A DNA stretch of 64,000 nt from Marinilongibacter aquaticus (lineage in GTDB: Bacteria > Bacteroidota > Bacteroidia > Cytophagales > Spirosomataceae): the NCBI RefSeq assembly GCF_020149935.1, contig NZ_CP083757.1, positions 558,001-622,000 of the forward strand, given 5' to 3'. This document shows, piece after piece, positions 1-8,675 of the stretch. A model generated the notes under the pieces. The model saw nothing but the letters and a program-made list of their open reading frames with translations. It was not told where the DNA came from and searched no databases. The translations under genes and the position numbers were made by a program. The stretch's first letter is position 1, and the number at the start of each line of letters is the position of its first letter.

Positions 1-60
1 AAATTATGCATTCGGCCTTTCACCGCTGAGTGAGCAAGCAAAACAAGATATTTGAGAGCA

Positions 61-543
61 ATGAACAAGGCTATAGCTTCCGGCATACTGCCATTCGATT
101 TAATGGACTTGAAACCTACGATACAAATCGTGGAATTCGACATCAACACATTGTTTTATAAGGGATTGATCCTCAAAGAGAAGGAATTTCGCTCATCACT
201 GTCCAGCCTCGATTTTTCACCCTATCGGGGAAAAGCCGTAGCCTTTACATGCTCAGCCGAAACCATTGTTCCGCTCTGGGCCTACATGGCTTTGGCGAAT
301 GCGTTTTCCGACAATGCGGTCTGTTTCGATCTTAAAAATACGGCAGAGTTGGAAGTGGATTTATGGAAAGAAAATCTACTAGACAGCGATTTAACCGCCT
401 TCGAAAACAAAAAAGTCGTAATAATCGCAAGACCAGAAATTCCGCCCTCCCTTTATCTCGCCGTCACTGCACTTTTGAAACCCATCGTCCAAACGCTCAT
501 GTACGGAGAAATAGGTTTGCCAAAAGTGATTTACAAAAAATAG
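61..543 (+). CDS. DUF2480 family protein
   Basis: A 160-residue soluble protein with no signal peptide. The middle (FTCSAETIVPLWAYM, about residues 65-80) and the overall length match DUF2480, a family I know almost only from Bacteroidota and often near iron-sulphur assembly or ferredoxin-reductase genes; its biochemical function is unknown. I chose the ATG at 61; a TTG three codons upstream is in frame but less likely. The flavin reductase gene starts 4 bp after its stop, so the two are probably cotranscribed. Family assignment is by recognition of the sequence. Confidence 0.8.
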   Translation: MNKAIASGILPFDLMDLKPTIQIVEFDINTLFYKGLILKEKEFRSSLSSLDFSPYRGKAVAFTCSAETIVPLWAYMALANAFSDNAVCFDLKNTAELEVDLWKENLLDSDLTAFENKKVVIIARPEIPPSLYLAVTALLKPIVQTLMYGEIGLPKVIYKK

Positions 544-547
544 AAAA

Positions 548-1081
548 ATGAAAGTATTAATATTTGTTGGAGCATTGGAAAGAAGGGAAAATTCCACCTC
601 GGGCCGCCTATCCAATCATTTGAAAGCACAATTGGAGGCTCGCGGTGCAGAAACACATATTTTCAATTTGGCCGATTCGGGTATTCCTTTGTTCGATCTC
701 ACACTCACCAAAACGCCAATTGCCGTGGAACGCATGAACATTCTTTTTCGGGAAGCGGATTTTCACATTTGGCTTACCCCACTTTATCACGGAAGCATGA
801 CAGGGGCAATGAAAAACTGCCTCGACTGGCTTGAATACAGTGCAAAATGCCCCAATCCATACCTTAGCGGCAAAACCGTGGGTTTGGTTTGCTGGGCCGA
901 TGGCGTACAAGCCATGCAGGGCATAAATGCCATGGATGCCGTGGCCAAAGCCCTTCGGGCATGGACCTGCCCCTTCAGTATTCCGATACAACGCCAAGAG
1001 CTCTTTGACGAAAACGGAGCAATTAGCAAAACCTACACCACACGATTCGAGCGGCTTTTGCACATCCTACTCGAGCGATAG
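548..1081 (+). CDS. NADPH-dependent FMN reductase family protein
   Basis: A 177-residue flavodoxin-like protein. It starts with a beta strand and phosphate-binding segment (KVLIFVGALERRENSTSGRL), then has the characteristic TPLYHGSMTGAMKNCLDWLE stretch near residues 78-97, typical of NAD(P)H-dependent FMN reductases and related quinone or azo reductases. It is expected to bind FMN and pass electrons from NAD(P)H to a small acceptor in the cytoplasm; the substrate cannot be read from sequence. It follows DUF2480 by 4 bp and precedes a ferredoxin-NADP-reductase remnant, so this may once have been a larger redox cluster. Confidence 0.82.
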   Translation: MKVLIFVGALERRENSTSGRLSNHLKAQLEARGAETHIFNLADSGIPLFDLTLTKTPIAVERMNILFREADFHIWLTPLYHGSMTGAMKNCLDWLEYSAKCPNPYLSGKTVGLVCWADGVQAMQGINAMDAVAKALRAWTCPFSIPIQRQELFDENGAISKTYTTRFERLLHILLER

Positions 1082-1090
1082 TGGTTTTAA

Positions 1091-1219
1091 AAAACAAAAC
1101 ACAGAATAGAAACAGACATACTGATAATAGGCTCTGACCCTAGAGGACTTTTCACTGTTTTTGAGGCCGAACTGCTGCGGATGCGTTGCCGCATTATCGA
1201 TACGCAATCCCTGAATTAA
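1091..1219 (+). pseudogene. Remnant of a ferredoxin-NADP/thioredoxin reductase-like gene (N-terminal end)
   Basis: After the FMN reductase stop, a short open stretch encodes TDILIIGSDPRGLFTVFEAE followed by LLRMRCRIIDTQ and then a stop. It closely resembles the FAD-binding N-terminus of Bacteroidota ferredoxin-NADP reductases of the thioredoxin-reductase type (usual form: DxxIIGAGPVGLFAVFEAG then a MRCHVID-like strand). The dinucleotide-binding glycines are damaged (GSDPRG instead of GAGPxG), there is no start codon, and the remaining 300 or so residues are missing. I read it as a gene fossil left by deletion. Confidence 0.6.
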
Positions 1220-1240
1220 TTTCCCATATCCAATATACAA

Positions 1241-1270
1241 AAAGGACTTCCGATTGGAGGTTCTTTTTTT
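1241..1270 (+). terminator. Rho-independent terminator after the FMN reductase
   Basis: An 11-bp stem (1241-1251 with 1256-1266, two G-T wobbles, GATT loop) runs into a T tract at 1264-1270. It closes the DUF2480/FMN reductase unit before the alkylation-repair operon. Confidence 0.65.
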
Positions 1271-1332
1271 GTTTGAGCTACCGGGATTTTCAATTCCGCA
1301 AGTTTCGGGTTTTAAATGCTTACCTTGCCTTA

Positions 1333-1340
1333 TACTTTTG
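1333..1340 (+). promoter_or_regulatory. Probable -7 element of the ada operon
   Basis: TACTTTTG matches the Bacteroidota -7 consensus TAnnTTTG and lies 24 bp before the ATG at 1364. The -33 region is only a weak match (TTTT at 1310). Its position inside the longer reading frame that opens at 1316 argues for the later start of the ada gene. Confidence 0.4.
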
Positions 1341-1363
1341 TTCTTGTAAAATTTGAATTCCTT

Positions 1364-2221
1364 ATGCAAACGCAAGAGCACATCAATTTTGAACGGATAG
1401 CCGAAGCCATTGCCTACATTCAGCAAAACTTCGCCTCACAGCCCAGCCTCGAAGAGGTGGCCGAAAAAGTGCATTTAAGCCCATTTCATTTCCAAAGACT
1501 CTTTACAGACTGGGCTGGTGTAAGCCCAAAGAAATTCTTGCAATACATCAGTGTGCAACATGCCAAGCAAATACTGCAAAATGCCGAGTCTACATTGTTT
1601 GAAACCGCTCACCGCACGGGGCTTTCGGGTACCGGTAGATTGCACGACCTTTTCGTGAAAATTGAAGGTATGACTCCCGGAGAATATAAAAACAAGGGTG
1701 AAAATTTATCGATAAATTACAGCTTTTCCGACAGTCCGTTTGGAAGGCTATTGCTGGCCTCTACACACAAAGGCCTATGCTATATGGGTTTTGAGGATGC
1801 TGCGGAAAACGCTTTTTCAGAACTTGTGAAACGCTTTCCAAAAGCCCATTTTATTGAGCAAAAAGACGAATTCCAAAAGAATGCCCTTCAAATCTACAGT
1901 CGAGATTGGAGCAAAATCGATCAAATAAAACTGCATTTGAAAGGCACCGATTTCCAATTGAAAGTCTGGGAAGCCCTGCTGAAAATTCCGTCGGGGAATT
2001 TGACCACTTACGGACACATTGCCCAAAGTATTGACAAACCGACCGCCTCGCGAGCTGTAGGTACGGCCATTGGACAAAATCCCATTGCTTTTTTAATTCC
2101 ATGCCATCGTGTAATTCAGTCTTCCGGCCTGTTGGGCGGATACATGTGGGGCCATACACGGAAAGCGGCAATCATTGGGTGGGAAGCGGCGAAAACCGAA
2201 AAGGCAAAAGCATGGGCCTAA
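1364..2221 (+). CDS. Bifunctional AraC-type regulator / O6-methylguanine-DNA methyltransferase (Ada-like)
   Basis: A 285-residue fusion. Residues 10-110 form an AraC-type double helix-turn-helix; residues about 120-275 form the methylated-DNA-protein-cysteine methyltransferase with the active-site motif PCHRV (acceptor Cys247). Expected role: removes methyl groups from O6-methylguanine by a suicide transfer and activates repair genes. The N-terminal metal-binding phosphotriester domain of enterobacterial Ada is absent here and is instead encoded separately at 2906. I chose ATG 1364 over 1316 because a promoter element falls between them. It is the first gene of a tightly overlapping repair operon and is probably autoregulated. 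Confidence 0.9.
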   Translation: MQTQEHINFERIAEAIAYIQQNFASQPSLEEVAEKVHLSPFHFQRLFTDWAGVSPKKFLQYISVQHAKQILQNAESTLFETAHRTGLSGTGRLHDLFVKIEGMTPGEYKNKGENLSINYSFSDSPFGRLLLASTHKGLCYMGFEDAAENAFSELVKRFPKAHFIEQKDEFQKNALQIYSRDWSKIDQIKLHLKGTDFQLKVWEALLKIPSGNLTTYGHIAQSIDKPTASRAVGTAIGQNPIAFLIPCHRVIQSSGLLGGYMWGHTRKAAIIGWEAAKTEKAKAWA

Positions 2222-2919
2222 ATAGACTGATGAATCGAGAAAGGCCAGCTTTCGCAGAATCGCTCAATGAAAAGGGTTTTGCCTTGATTCCGAAGGTGCT
2301 CTCTGAGGCTGTCTGCGAAGCACTGATTCAGGACTACGACGATGAATCACGCTACCGAAAAACCGTGCAGATGGAAAGACATCGTTTTGGAAAGGGAGAA
2401 TACAAGTATTTCACGTATCCCCTGCCCGAAATTGTGCAAACGCTTCGGGAAGACCTATACACTCAATTGTTTCCCATTGCCAACCTTTGGATGCAGGTTC
2501 TCAAAATCGATATTTCTTATCCGGGCACCTTGGCCGAACTGCACGCACAATGCCGAGCACACAAGCAAGAAAAAGCCACTCCATTAATTTTGAAATACGG
2601 CAGAGGCGGTTACAATACCCTGCATCAAGACCTGTACGGCGACCTCTACTTTCCTCTGCAATGCGTGTGCTTTTTGAGTGAAATGGATAAGGATTATTTT
2701 GGCGGCGAATTTGTGCTTACCGAGCAAATTCCTAGAGCCCAATCGAAAGCCATAGTAATTCGGCCCAACAAAGGCGATATGCTGATTTTTGCGACGAATT
2801 TTCGTCCCATAAAAGGCTCAAAGGGCCATTATCGTGCAGCAATGAAACACGGTGTCAGTGAAGTGAGCGAAGGTCAAAGATTCACTTTGGGACTGATTTT
2901 TCACGATGCCACACACTGA
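2212..2919 (+). CDS. 2OG-Fe(II) oxygenase of the alkylation-repair operon
   Basis: A 235-residue protein with the iron-binding triad of 2-oxoglutarate-dependent dioxygenases: HQD at residues 138-140 (His138, Asp140), a distal His213 in MKHGVSEV, and Arg223 in GQRFTLGL for 2OG binding. The double-stranded beta-helix core spans roughly residues 120-230. It overlaps the end of ada by 10 bp and the next gene by 14 bp. Homologues beside ada and alkB are common, so a role in repair or tolerance of alkylation is a reasonable inference; the substrate is not known. The ATG at 2230 is an alternative start. Confidence 0.85.
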   Translation: MGLNRLMNRERPAFAESLNEKGFALIPKVLSEAVCEALIQDYDDESRYRKTVQMERHRFGKGEYKYFTYPLPEIVQTLREDLYTQLFPIANLWMQVLKIDISYPGTLAELHAQCRAHKQEKATPLILKYGRGGYNTLHQDLYGDLYFPLQCVCFLSEMDKDYFGGEFVLTEQIPRAQSKAIVIRPNKGDMLIFATNFRPIKGSKGHYRAAMKHGVSEVSEGQRFTLGLIFHDATH

Positions 2920-3172
2920 GGCCATGCTTGCACATACCGACATCGAAAACATGATGCTTTGGCAGAAAATCAGGCAGGGGGAACTTCTTTATGCCGGAAA
3001 TAAAAAGCTGAAAATCTACGGTACATTGCGATGCTCTTCGGGCAAAAGAATGAAAAAAGAAAACCGCGTATTTTTCAAAAATGCGGCTCAAGCCAAAGCC
3101 CATGGTTTTCGGCCTTGTGGGCATTGTATGCGGCAAGCATATTTACATTGGAAAAATGAATCTCTTCAATAA
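2906..3172 (+). CDS. Stand-alone Ada metal-binding (phosphotriester) domain protein
   Basis: An 88-residue protein that corresponds to the N-terminal zinc domain of Ada. Recognisable segments are YGTLRCSSGKRMK (Cys43) and GFRPCGHCMR (Cys71, Cys74). In E. coli Ada four cysteines bind zinc and one accepts the methyl group from phosphotriesters; here the residue matching the second cysteine is Lys47, so only three remain. The same GTLxCxSGKRMK form is, as far as I recall, frequent in short Bacteroidota homologues. It overlaps both neighbours, which supports translational coupling. Start is ATG 2906; ATG 2924 is also possible. Confidence 0.8.
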   Translation: MPHTEAMLAHTDIENMMLWQKIRQGELLYAGNKKLKIYGTLRCSSGKRMKKENRVFFKNAAQAKAHGFRPCGHCMRQAYLHWKNESLQ

Positions 3173-3764
3173 TAAAATCGGCTTAAACCTTTTGCCTTTC
3201 GACGGCGAAGCCTTGCATTTCGGGAAAATCATGTCCGCTTACCAAGCTGAACACTATTTCGACGAATTGCTGAAAAATATTCAATGGGAACACGATAAAG
3301 CCCTAATTTTTGGCAAATTGATCTACACCAAACGGAAAGTCGCTTGGTATGGCGATAAAGCCTTTGCCTATACGTATTCGAAAACAACCAAAAAGGCCCT
3401 GCCTTGGAGCAATGCACTGCTCGAGTTAAAAGAAATTGTGGAAAAACAATGCGGAGAACGCTTCAATTCTTGTTTGCTCAACCTTTATCACAATGGTGAG
3501 GAAGGTATGGCTTGGCACAGCGACGGTGAAAAGGATTTAAAGAAAAATGGAGCGATTGGATCATTGAGTTTGGGAGCCTGTCGAAAATTCGCTTTCAAAC
3601 ACAAAGAGACCAAGAAAACAGTTTCCGTTGACCTCGAAAGCGGAAGTTTATTGCTGATGAAAGGCTGTACTCAGACACATTGGTGGCATCGGCTACCGCC
3701 GAGCAAAAAAGTGAAAAAGGCTCGAATTAACCTTACTTTCAGAACAATCGTTGATTCGCACTAA
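3156..3764 (+). CDS. alkB: AlkB-family alpha-ketoglutarate-dependent DNA dioxygenase
   Basis: A 202-residue protein with the AlkB signature NLYHNGEEGMAWHSD (iron ligands His121 and Asp123), His178 in THWWHRLP and the 2OG-binding arginines in ARINLTFR (Arg190, Arg196). It oxidatively removes methyl groups from N1-methyladenine and N3-methylcytosine in DNA. The start ATG 3156 lies inside the preceding gene (17 bp overlap) and completes the ada / 2OG oxygenase / Ada-zinc / alkB operon. Length and motif spacing are normal for the short ALKBH2-like bacterial type. Confidence 0.92.
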   Translation: MNLFNNKIGLNLLPFDGEALHFGKIMSAYQAEHYFDELLKNIQWEHDKALIFGKLIYTKRKVAWYGDKAFAYTYSKTTKKALPWSNALLELKEIVEKQCGERFNSCLLNLYHNGEEGMAWHSDGEKDLKKNGAIGSLSLGACRKFAFKHKETKKTVSVDLESGSLLLMKGCTQTHWWHRLPPSKKVKKARINLTFRTIVDSH

Positions 3765-4014
3765 ACTTCGTTTCTACCCTTTCCACAAAGCATACTTTTC
3801 CTTTCGGTTGATTATTAAAATTGGCAATTCGAAGGAACTTGCCCTATTCAAAAGAGACAATATCGAAGACAAAGTTCAACTCATTTTAGAGCAAGGGCAA
3901 ATGGTATCAAGACCAATTGAAACACCTCGATTCTTAACGCAGAAAGCACCTTTTTGGAAATGAACTATATTATATATACGTTTATTGAAAGGCCTTTACT
4001 TACACTAGGAAAAA

Positions 4015-4866
4015 ATGATAAACGATTACAAAAAGTACGATTTGTTCGGGAAAACCATGCTGCAAAGAATAGTGGTGAAATCGCCCTTTCGTTACGAATT
4101 TCCCGTGAACGATCAAGCCTGCTTCCTTTATGTGCGAGAGGGCGATTTTCAGTATCGATCGGAAGATGTGCAAATCGACATTCCCACAAATTACTCCCTT
4201 TTTCTCAATTGCATTCATTCTGGAAAAGAAATAGAGCATAGCCGAGCAGAAGGCCAATGCGAGGTCGTTATCGTGACTTTTCATGCCGATATTTTAAAGA
4301 AAATCTACGACAAAGAACTGCCTTTGCTGCTTCAACGGAGCTCCAAAGTGAGCAAGCAGTCGAGCGGACGAACCAACAATGATTTCCTGATTCAAAAATA
4401 CATCGAGGGCCTGCTCTTTTATTTCGAAAATCCTTCGCTGGTCAATGAAGACATCTTGGTCTTGAAACTGAAAGAAATCATTCTTTTGCTTTCGCAAACG
4501 CAAGATGCGAGCACAATTCAGATCATTTTATCTCAACTTTTTTCACCCGTTACTTATACTTTCCGGCAGGTTATCGAGGCGAATCTTTTCACACAGGCCA
4601 GCGTAGAGGAACTGGCCGAGCAAACCAATTTGAGCCTTTCATCTTTCAAAAGGGAATTTAAAAAACTGTACAACGACAGTCCGCACAATTACATCAAAAC
4701 CAAAAAGCTGGAAAAGGCCGCAGAATTGCTCTTGGTTTCGAACGAACGCATCACCGACATCGCTTTCGATTGTGGATTCAACGATTTGGCGAATTTCACA
4801 AAAAGTTTCAGTGAAAAATACCACAGCACGCCCACACATTTCCGCTTGAACCAAAACACCAAATAG
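4015..4866 (+). CDS. AraC-family transcriptional regulator
   Basis: A 283-residue protein. The N-terminal two thirds look like a cupin-type sensor (Bacteroidota ExsA/AraC-like), and residues about 185-280 form the AraC DNA-binding domain with two helix-turn-helix motifs (SVEELAEQTNLSLSSFKREF and ITDIAFDCGFNDLANFTKSF). The OsmC-type gene starts 85 bp downstream on the same strand with a possible promoter between them, so it is a candidate target. Ligand unknown. Confidence 0.85.
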   Translation: MINDYKKYDLFGKTMLQRIVVKSPFRYEFPVNDQACFLYVREGDFQYRSEDVQIDIPTNYSLFLNCIHSGKEIEHSRAEGQCEVVIVTFHADILKKIYDKELPLLLQRSSKVSKQSSGRTNNDFLIQKYIEGLLFYFENPSLVNEDILVLKLKEIILLLSQTQDASTIQIILSQLFSPVTYTFRQVIEANLFTQASVEELAEQTNLSLSSFKREFKKLYNDSPHNYIKTKKLEKAAELLLVSNERITDIAFDCGFNDLANFTKSFSEKYHSTPTHFRLNQNTK

Positions 4867-4951
4867 TTGAACCAATTCGCAAAGTTTCTTTTTCTCGGTT
4901 GCCCCAATTTTGCAATGTCAATAATGACAAAGAAAATAAACGAAGAAAAAA

Positions 4952-5368
4952 ATGAAACGCACTGCAAAAGCACATTGGTCTGGAAACCTAAAAGAAGGCA
5001 AAGGTGAATTGACAACCCAAAGCAAAGTTTTGAACCAAACGAACTACAGCTTCAAAACACGATTTGTAGGCGATGAAATCGGCACAAATCCGGAAGAATT
5101 GTTGGCCGCCGCCCATGCTGGATGCTTTACAATGGCCGTATCTGTGGCATTGACCGAGAAAGGCCTGCACGCCGAATCTTTGGATACGGAAGCCACGGTA
5201 AGCATGGAAGGTTTTGATATCACGGCCGTACACTTAAACATTCAAGGCACGGTTTCTGGCCTAAGCCAAGAGGAATTTGAAGTCATCACGAAAGGAGCCG
5301 AACAGAACTGTTTAATCTCCAAAGTATTGAACATTCCGATCAGTTCAGAAGCACATTTATTGGTTTAA
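4952..5368 (+). CDS. OsmC/Ohr family peroxiredoxin
   Basis: A 138-residue OsmC-fold protein. The two redox cysteines are Cys58 in AAAHAGCFTMA and Cys120 in EQNCLISKVL, the spacing expected for OsmC-type thiol peroxidases that reduce organic hydroperoxides. The NPEELLAAAHAGCF block is diagnostic. It is preceded by an AraC regulator and followed after 21 bp by a small membrane protein, probably in one transcript. Confidence 0.9.
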   Translation: MKRTAKAHWSGNLKEGKGELTTQSKVLNQTNYSFKTRFVGDEIGTNPEELLAAAHAGCFTMAVSVALTEKGLHAESLDTEATVSMEGFDITAVHLNIQGTVSGLSQEEFEVITKGAEQNCLISKVLNIPISSEAHLLV

Positions 5369-5389
5369 ATCAAAAAAAAGACAAAGAAG

Positions 5390-5890
5390 ATGGGACTCAC
5401 TAATTTAGGTATTTTTCATACCCTCATTGGCCTAATCGCCATTATCGCTGCACTCGTATCTTATTTCCGCTTTGGCAAAATAAATCTGAGTCGGCTTTCG
5501 GGAAAATTGTATTTCTACGGCACAGTCGTGACCTCACTCACGGCATTGGGCATATCCAAGCTCGGGGGCTTTAACCCCGGGCATGCTTTCGCACTTTTTA
5601 TTGTCGCTTTGGTTCTCCTCGCCTATTTTCTTCATGCCAAAAAACCGGGAAACAATCGGTTTCGTTTTGTCGAAAATTTCGCCCTTTCGTTTAGCTTTTT
5701 CTTGTCGTGGGTACCCACGGTCAACGAAACGCTCACACGCGTTCCTTTGGGGCATCCGATAGCCAAAGGGCCAACAGATCCGTCCATCGCCATTACGCTT
5801 CTGGTGCTTTTTGTACTCTTCTTAGCAGGATCCGTGTATCAATTTCGCAAGCAAAAAAGCATTTATAAGTCTGCCGCTCAGGAGAAATAA
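5390..5890 (+). CDS. Small integral membrane protein (hypothetical)
   Basis: A 166-residue protein with about four hydrophobic segments (near residues 5-27, 40-60, 64-84 and 132-155) and a basic tail. The N-terminal GIFHTLIGLIAIIAAL block resembles uncharacterised Bacteroidota membrane proteins of the DUF2306 kind, but I cannot place it with confidence. It is 21 bp downstream of the OsmC gene. No catalytic motif is visible. Confidence 0.7.
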   Translation: MGLTNLGIFHTLIGLIAIIAALVSYFRFGKINLSRLSGKLYFYGTVVTSLTALGISKLGGFNPGHAFALFIVALVLLAYFLHAKKPGNNRFRFVENFALSFSFFLSWVPTVNETLTRVPLGHPIAKGPTDPSIAITLLVLFVLFLAGSVYQFRKQKSIYKSAAQEK

Positions 5891-6075
5891 GGATACGCTA
5901 TTCGGACTTTTGGATACGGCTGGCGGAGAAGAAAACCGTCATTGTTAGGTGGATCAGACAATCCGATACTCGTAAAAAGAGTAAATTAATTTTACATATG
6001 TATGCAATATCTATATATTGCTTACGCAATCACAAAACATCACCAACAACCTACTCATTTAAAATCCATACATGA

Positions 6076-8675
6076 ATGAAAAGAATCTGCCGCCTCACCC
6101 TCTGTCTCTTGGCTCTTTCCGTCAAACTTTTGGCACAGAGTTGCCCCGAACCTACTCTCTCCTACTCTGTTGATGCCAACCAAAACATAAATTTAAAAGC
6201 CGAAGGCTGTAATGGCCTAGTCTTATGGTACGACAGCAAACCGGATAAAGGGGAGGCCGTGCTGCTTAATATGGGAAACTCGTTGGTTGTTCAAAAAGGG
6301 AATGAAGCTTTCAGTCAAACCTACTATGCAGTTTGTGAGGAGGATTCCTGTACCTCCGATTATTCAGAAATTCTGGTTTCGATTAACGGCATAAACAACC
6401 AAAATCTGGATGTTCAGATTCATACACCAACCTCTCCCACTGCAGCAGCTTTAGCCAAATATGCAGATATCACCTGACAAAAATAACCTATCCCTCCGGT
6501 GGAAGTAGAATTTTTAATTTTGAACCACATTACTTAAGTGGTGGCTCTGGTTCTTACTATGGTGGCCTCCGTATCCACAGTATTGAAGACAATTTCAACC
6601 CCACTTCAGTCACCAAAACCTTCACATATTCCAACGCCATCAAAACAATCCCTTTCGAAAACTACTACTCTTCGTTATCGACAAACAATAATACTTGGCG
6701 AGATTTTGTAAACAGCTCATGGCCTGGCAATGCCCCCAGACCATTTTTCCCAAGCACGGCCTGTTCGCCCCCTCTTGGTAGTGGTTCAGCGATAAACATT
6801 GTCGGCATTTACTCCTCCACGCATTATAATGAAATTGCAGACTTTTTGGGGCGAAGTCCAAAATACGATCAAGTGTCAGTGGCCACAAGCGGGAATGGAA
6901 AGACCGTATTCCAGTTTGCAAATATGAGCGTGTATACACCATATTTATATTATCCTTACACCACCAGCGGTTTGGACAATTACATAAACAACGGAAAACT
7001 AATTGCGGAAAAATATTACAACCAAGCAAACCAACTTCAGAAAGAAACGCAGTATACATACTATACACCCAATGTGGGCAATCCAATATTAACGGGGTAT
7101 CGCTGGTTTAGCCTAAGCTCTTGCTACTCTCCGATATTTTCTGTTAGCCGTTTTGAAAGATATATCGCCCGTTCTCTGCTCTATGAAAAAAGTGAAATCA
7201 CTTATCAGCCCGACGGTACCAATCCAATAACAAGGGTAACCCGCTATGCCTATGGCCAAAACCATCAACAGCCCATTAAAACAAGTTTGAACAAAAGCAA
7301 TGGCGACAGTCTTGTTTACCTCACCAAATATGTGAAAGACTACGCTCTGAACGGCATGCTTAGCGGAGACGCACTTTATTTAAAACAACTGAATGATAGA
7401 AACATCAATGCCACAATTGAAAACCTAAGTTTCTTGAAGAAGAGTGGCGAAACAGACGCGACAATGAAGGCCATTGCTGGGCAGTTAATGCTCTACGGTA
7501 TCTACGGGGATGTTGACAACCTGAAACCCAAGCAATTGCTTAATTTGGAAACCAATCAGCCCATTGCTGTGTCGAAAAGCCAGATTATTTCATCCAACCT
7601 CGCTTATGATAGCCATTATAAACCCAGGATTAACTACAGCCACAATTCATTTGGGCTCATAAGCGAACAATGGCCGCAAAAAGGTTTGAAAAACACATAC
7701 GGCTATACTGCAAAAGGGCAAATGAGTCAGTCCGTTTCTGCAGGAAACAGTAGCAATCCTCAAACCACATCTTATCAATATCTTGACTTCTTTGGGCTCA
7801 ACAAAATTACCGACCCTAGCCAAAGGGATCAGCGATTTTACTATGATAAATTGGGGAGGCTTTCTTATGCCACAGACCCGAATGGAAAAGTCACTGAGAC
7901 TTACGATTACCATTACGACCAACTCGCCGCTCCTAATGCAAGAAGCATCGTTTCCAGTAGTCTTCGTGCAGCCACTCTTCAAGCCACGGGCTCTACCGGT
8001 ACAATTACTCGGACTGGCGGAAATACCGGAGGCAGTCTAACCGTACCTACAGAGCTGGAGCAGAATCACAATGACACTTGTAATTATAACGGCTGTAGCA
8101 GTCAATCTGCGACCGTCCGCATTCCTGACATAAACAACAATTGGCTCAGCCATACTTTTGGATCTTCTGTGGCATGTACAGAACAAATTTCGAATGCCTT
8201 TACACTCAGGGGTTCGGGGGCCATTTTCAACCTCTCACCAGATACTTATCATTGGGCCTACAAAGAAATGACTGGAGATTTTAGTCTTATTGTCAAAATT
8301 GCCAATATTCCTGCGGTAGATGGGCAACGCTCGGGTATTGTGATCCGGCAGGACTTCCAAAATAACAGCCCATTTTATACTCTTTTTCAAGATGGAAACG
8401 CCCATATTGGAGCCATTGCAAGTGAAAGTAGCCCGTTTTTAGGTTATAATTCTGCCGCCCTGAACACCACTTGGCTCAAATTAGTGAAAGTCGGAAACAC
8501 ACTCACTGGATATTTCGGGCAGAGCAGTACCAACACCCCACCCACCACCTGGGATAATAATTATACCGGAGGCAGTATCACTTACAACCTGCCACTCACG
8601 GGCACCTACTATTTGGGACTGGCCGTTTGGGGATCGAACAACACCACCACCTTTAACAATATCAGCGGAATATGA
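6076..8675 (+). pseudogene. Secreted YD-repeat (Rhs-like) protein, broken by internal deletion and frameshift
   Basis: The first frame (6076-6477) encodes a signal peptide and ends in the segment SPTAAALAKYADIT, which in intact Bacteroidota YD-repeat proteins opens the long N-terminal module. It then meets a stop. A second frame, open from about 6465 to 8675, resumes at LTKITYPSGGSRIFNFEPHY, a segment normally several hundred residues further on, and continues through YD-repeat motifs (FYYDKLGRLSYATDPNGK) to a C-terminal DUF1349/LamG-like beta domain with SGIVIRQDF and WLKLVKVGNTLTGYFG. The sequence between them is missing, so the gene has suffered a deletion and lost frame. Its last codons overlap the ATG of the intact Rhs gene by 4 bp. 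Confidence 0.7.

Noticed and set aside
3751-3963. 70-codon plus-strand frame after alkB
   Set aside because: It starts inside alkB, has no recognisable domain or ribosome-binding site, and the gap before the AraC gene otherwise looks non-coding. A decayed gene cannot be excluded.
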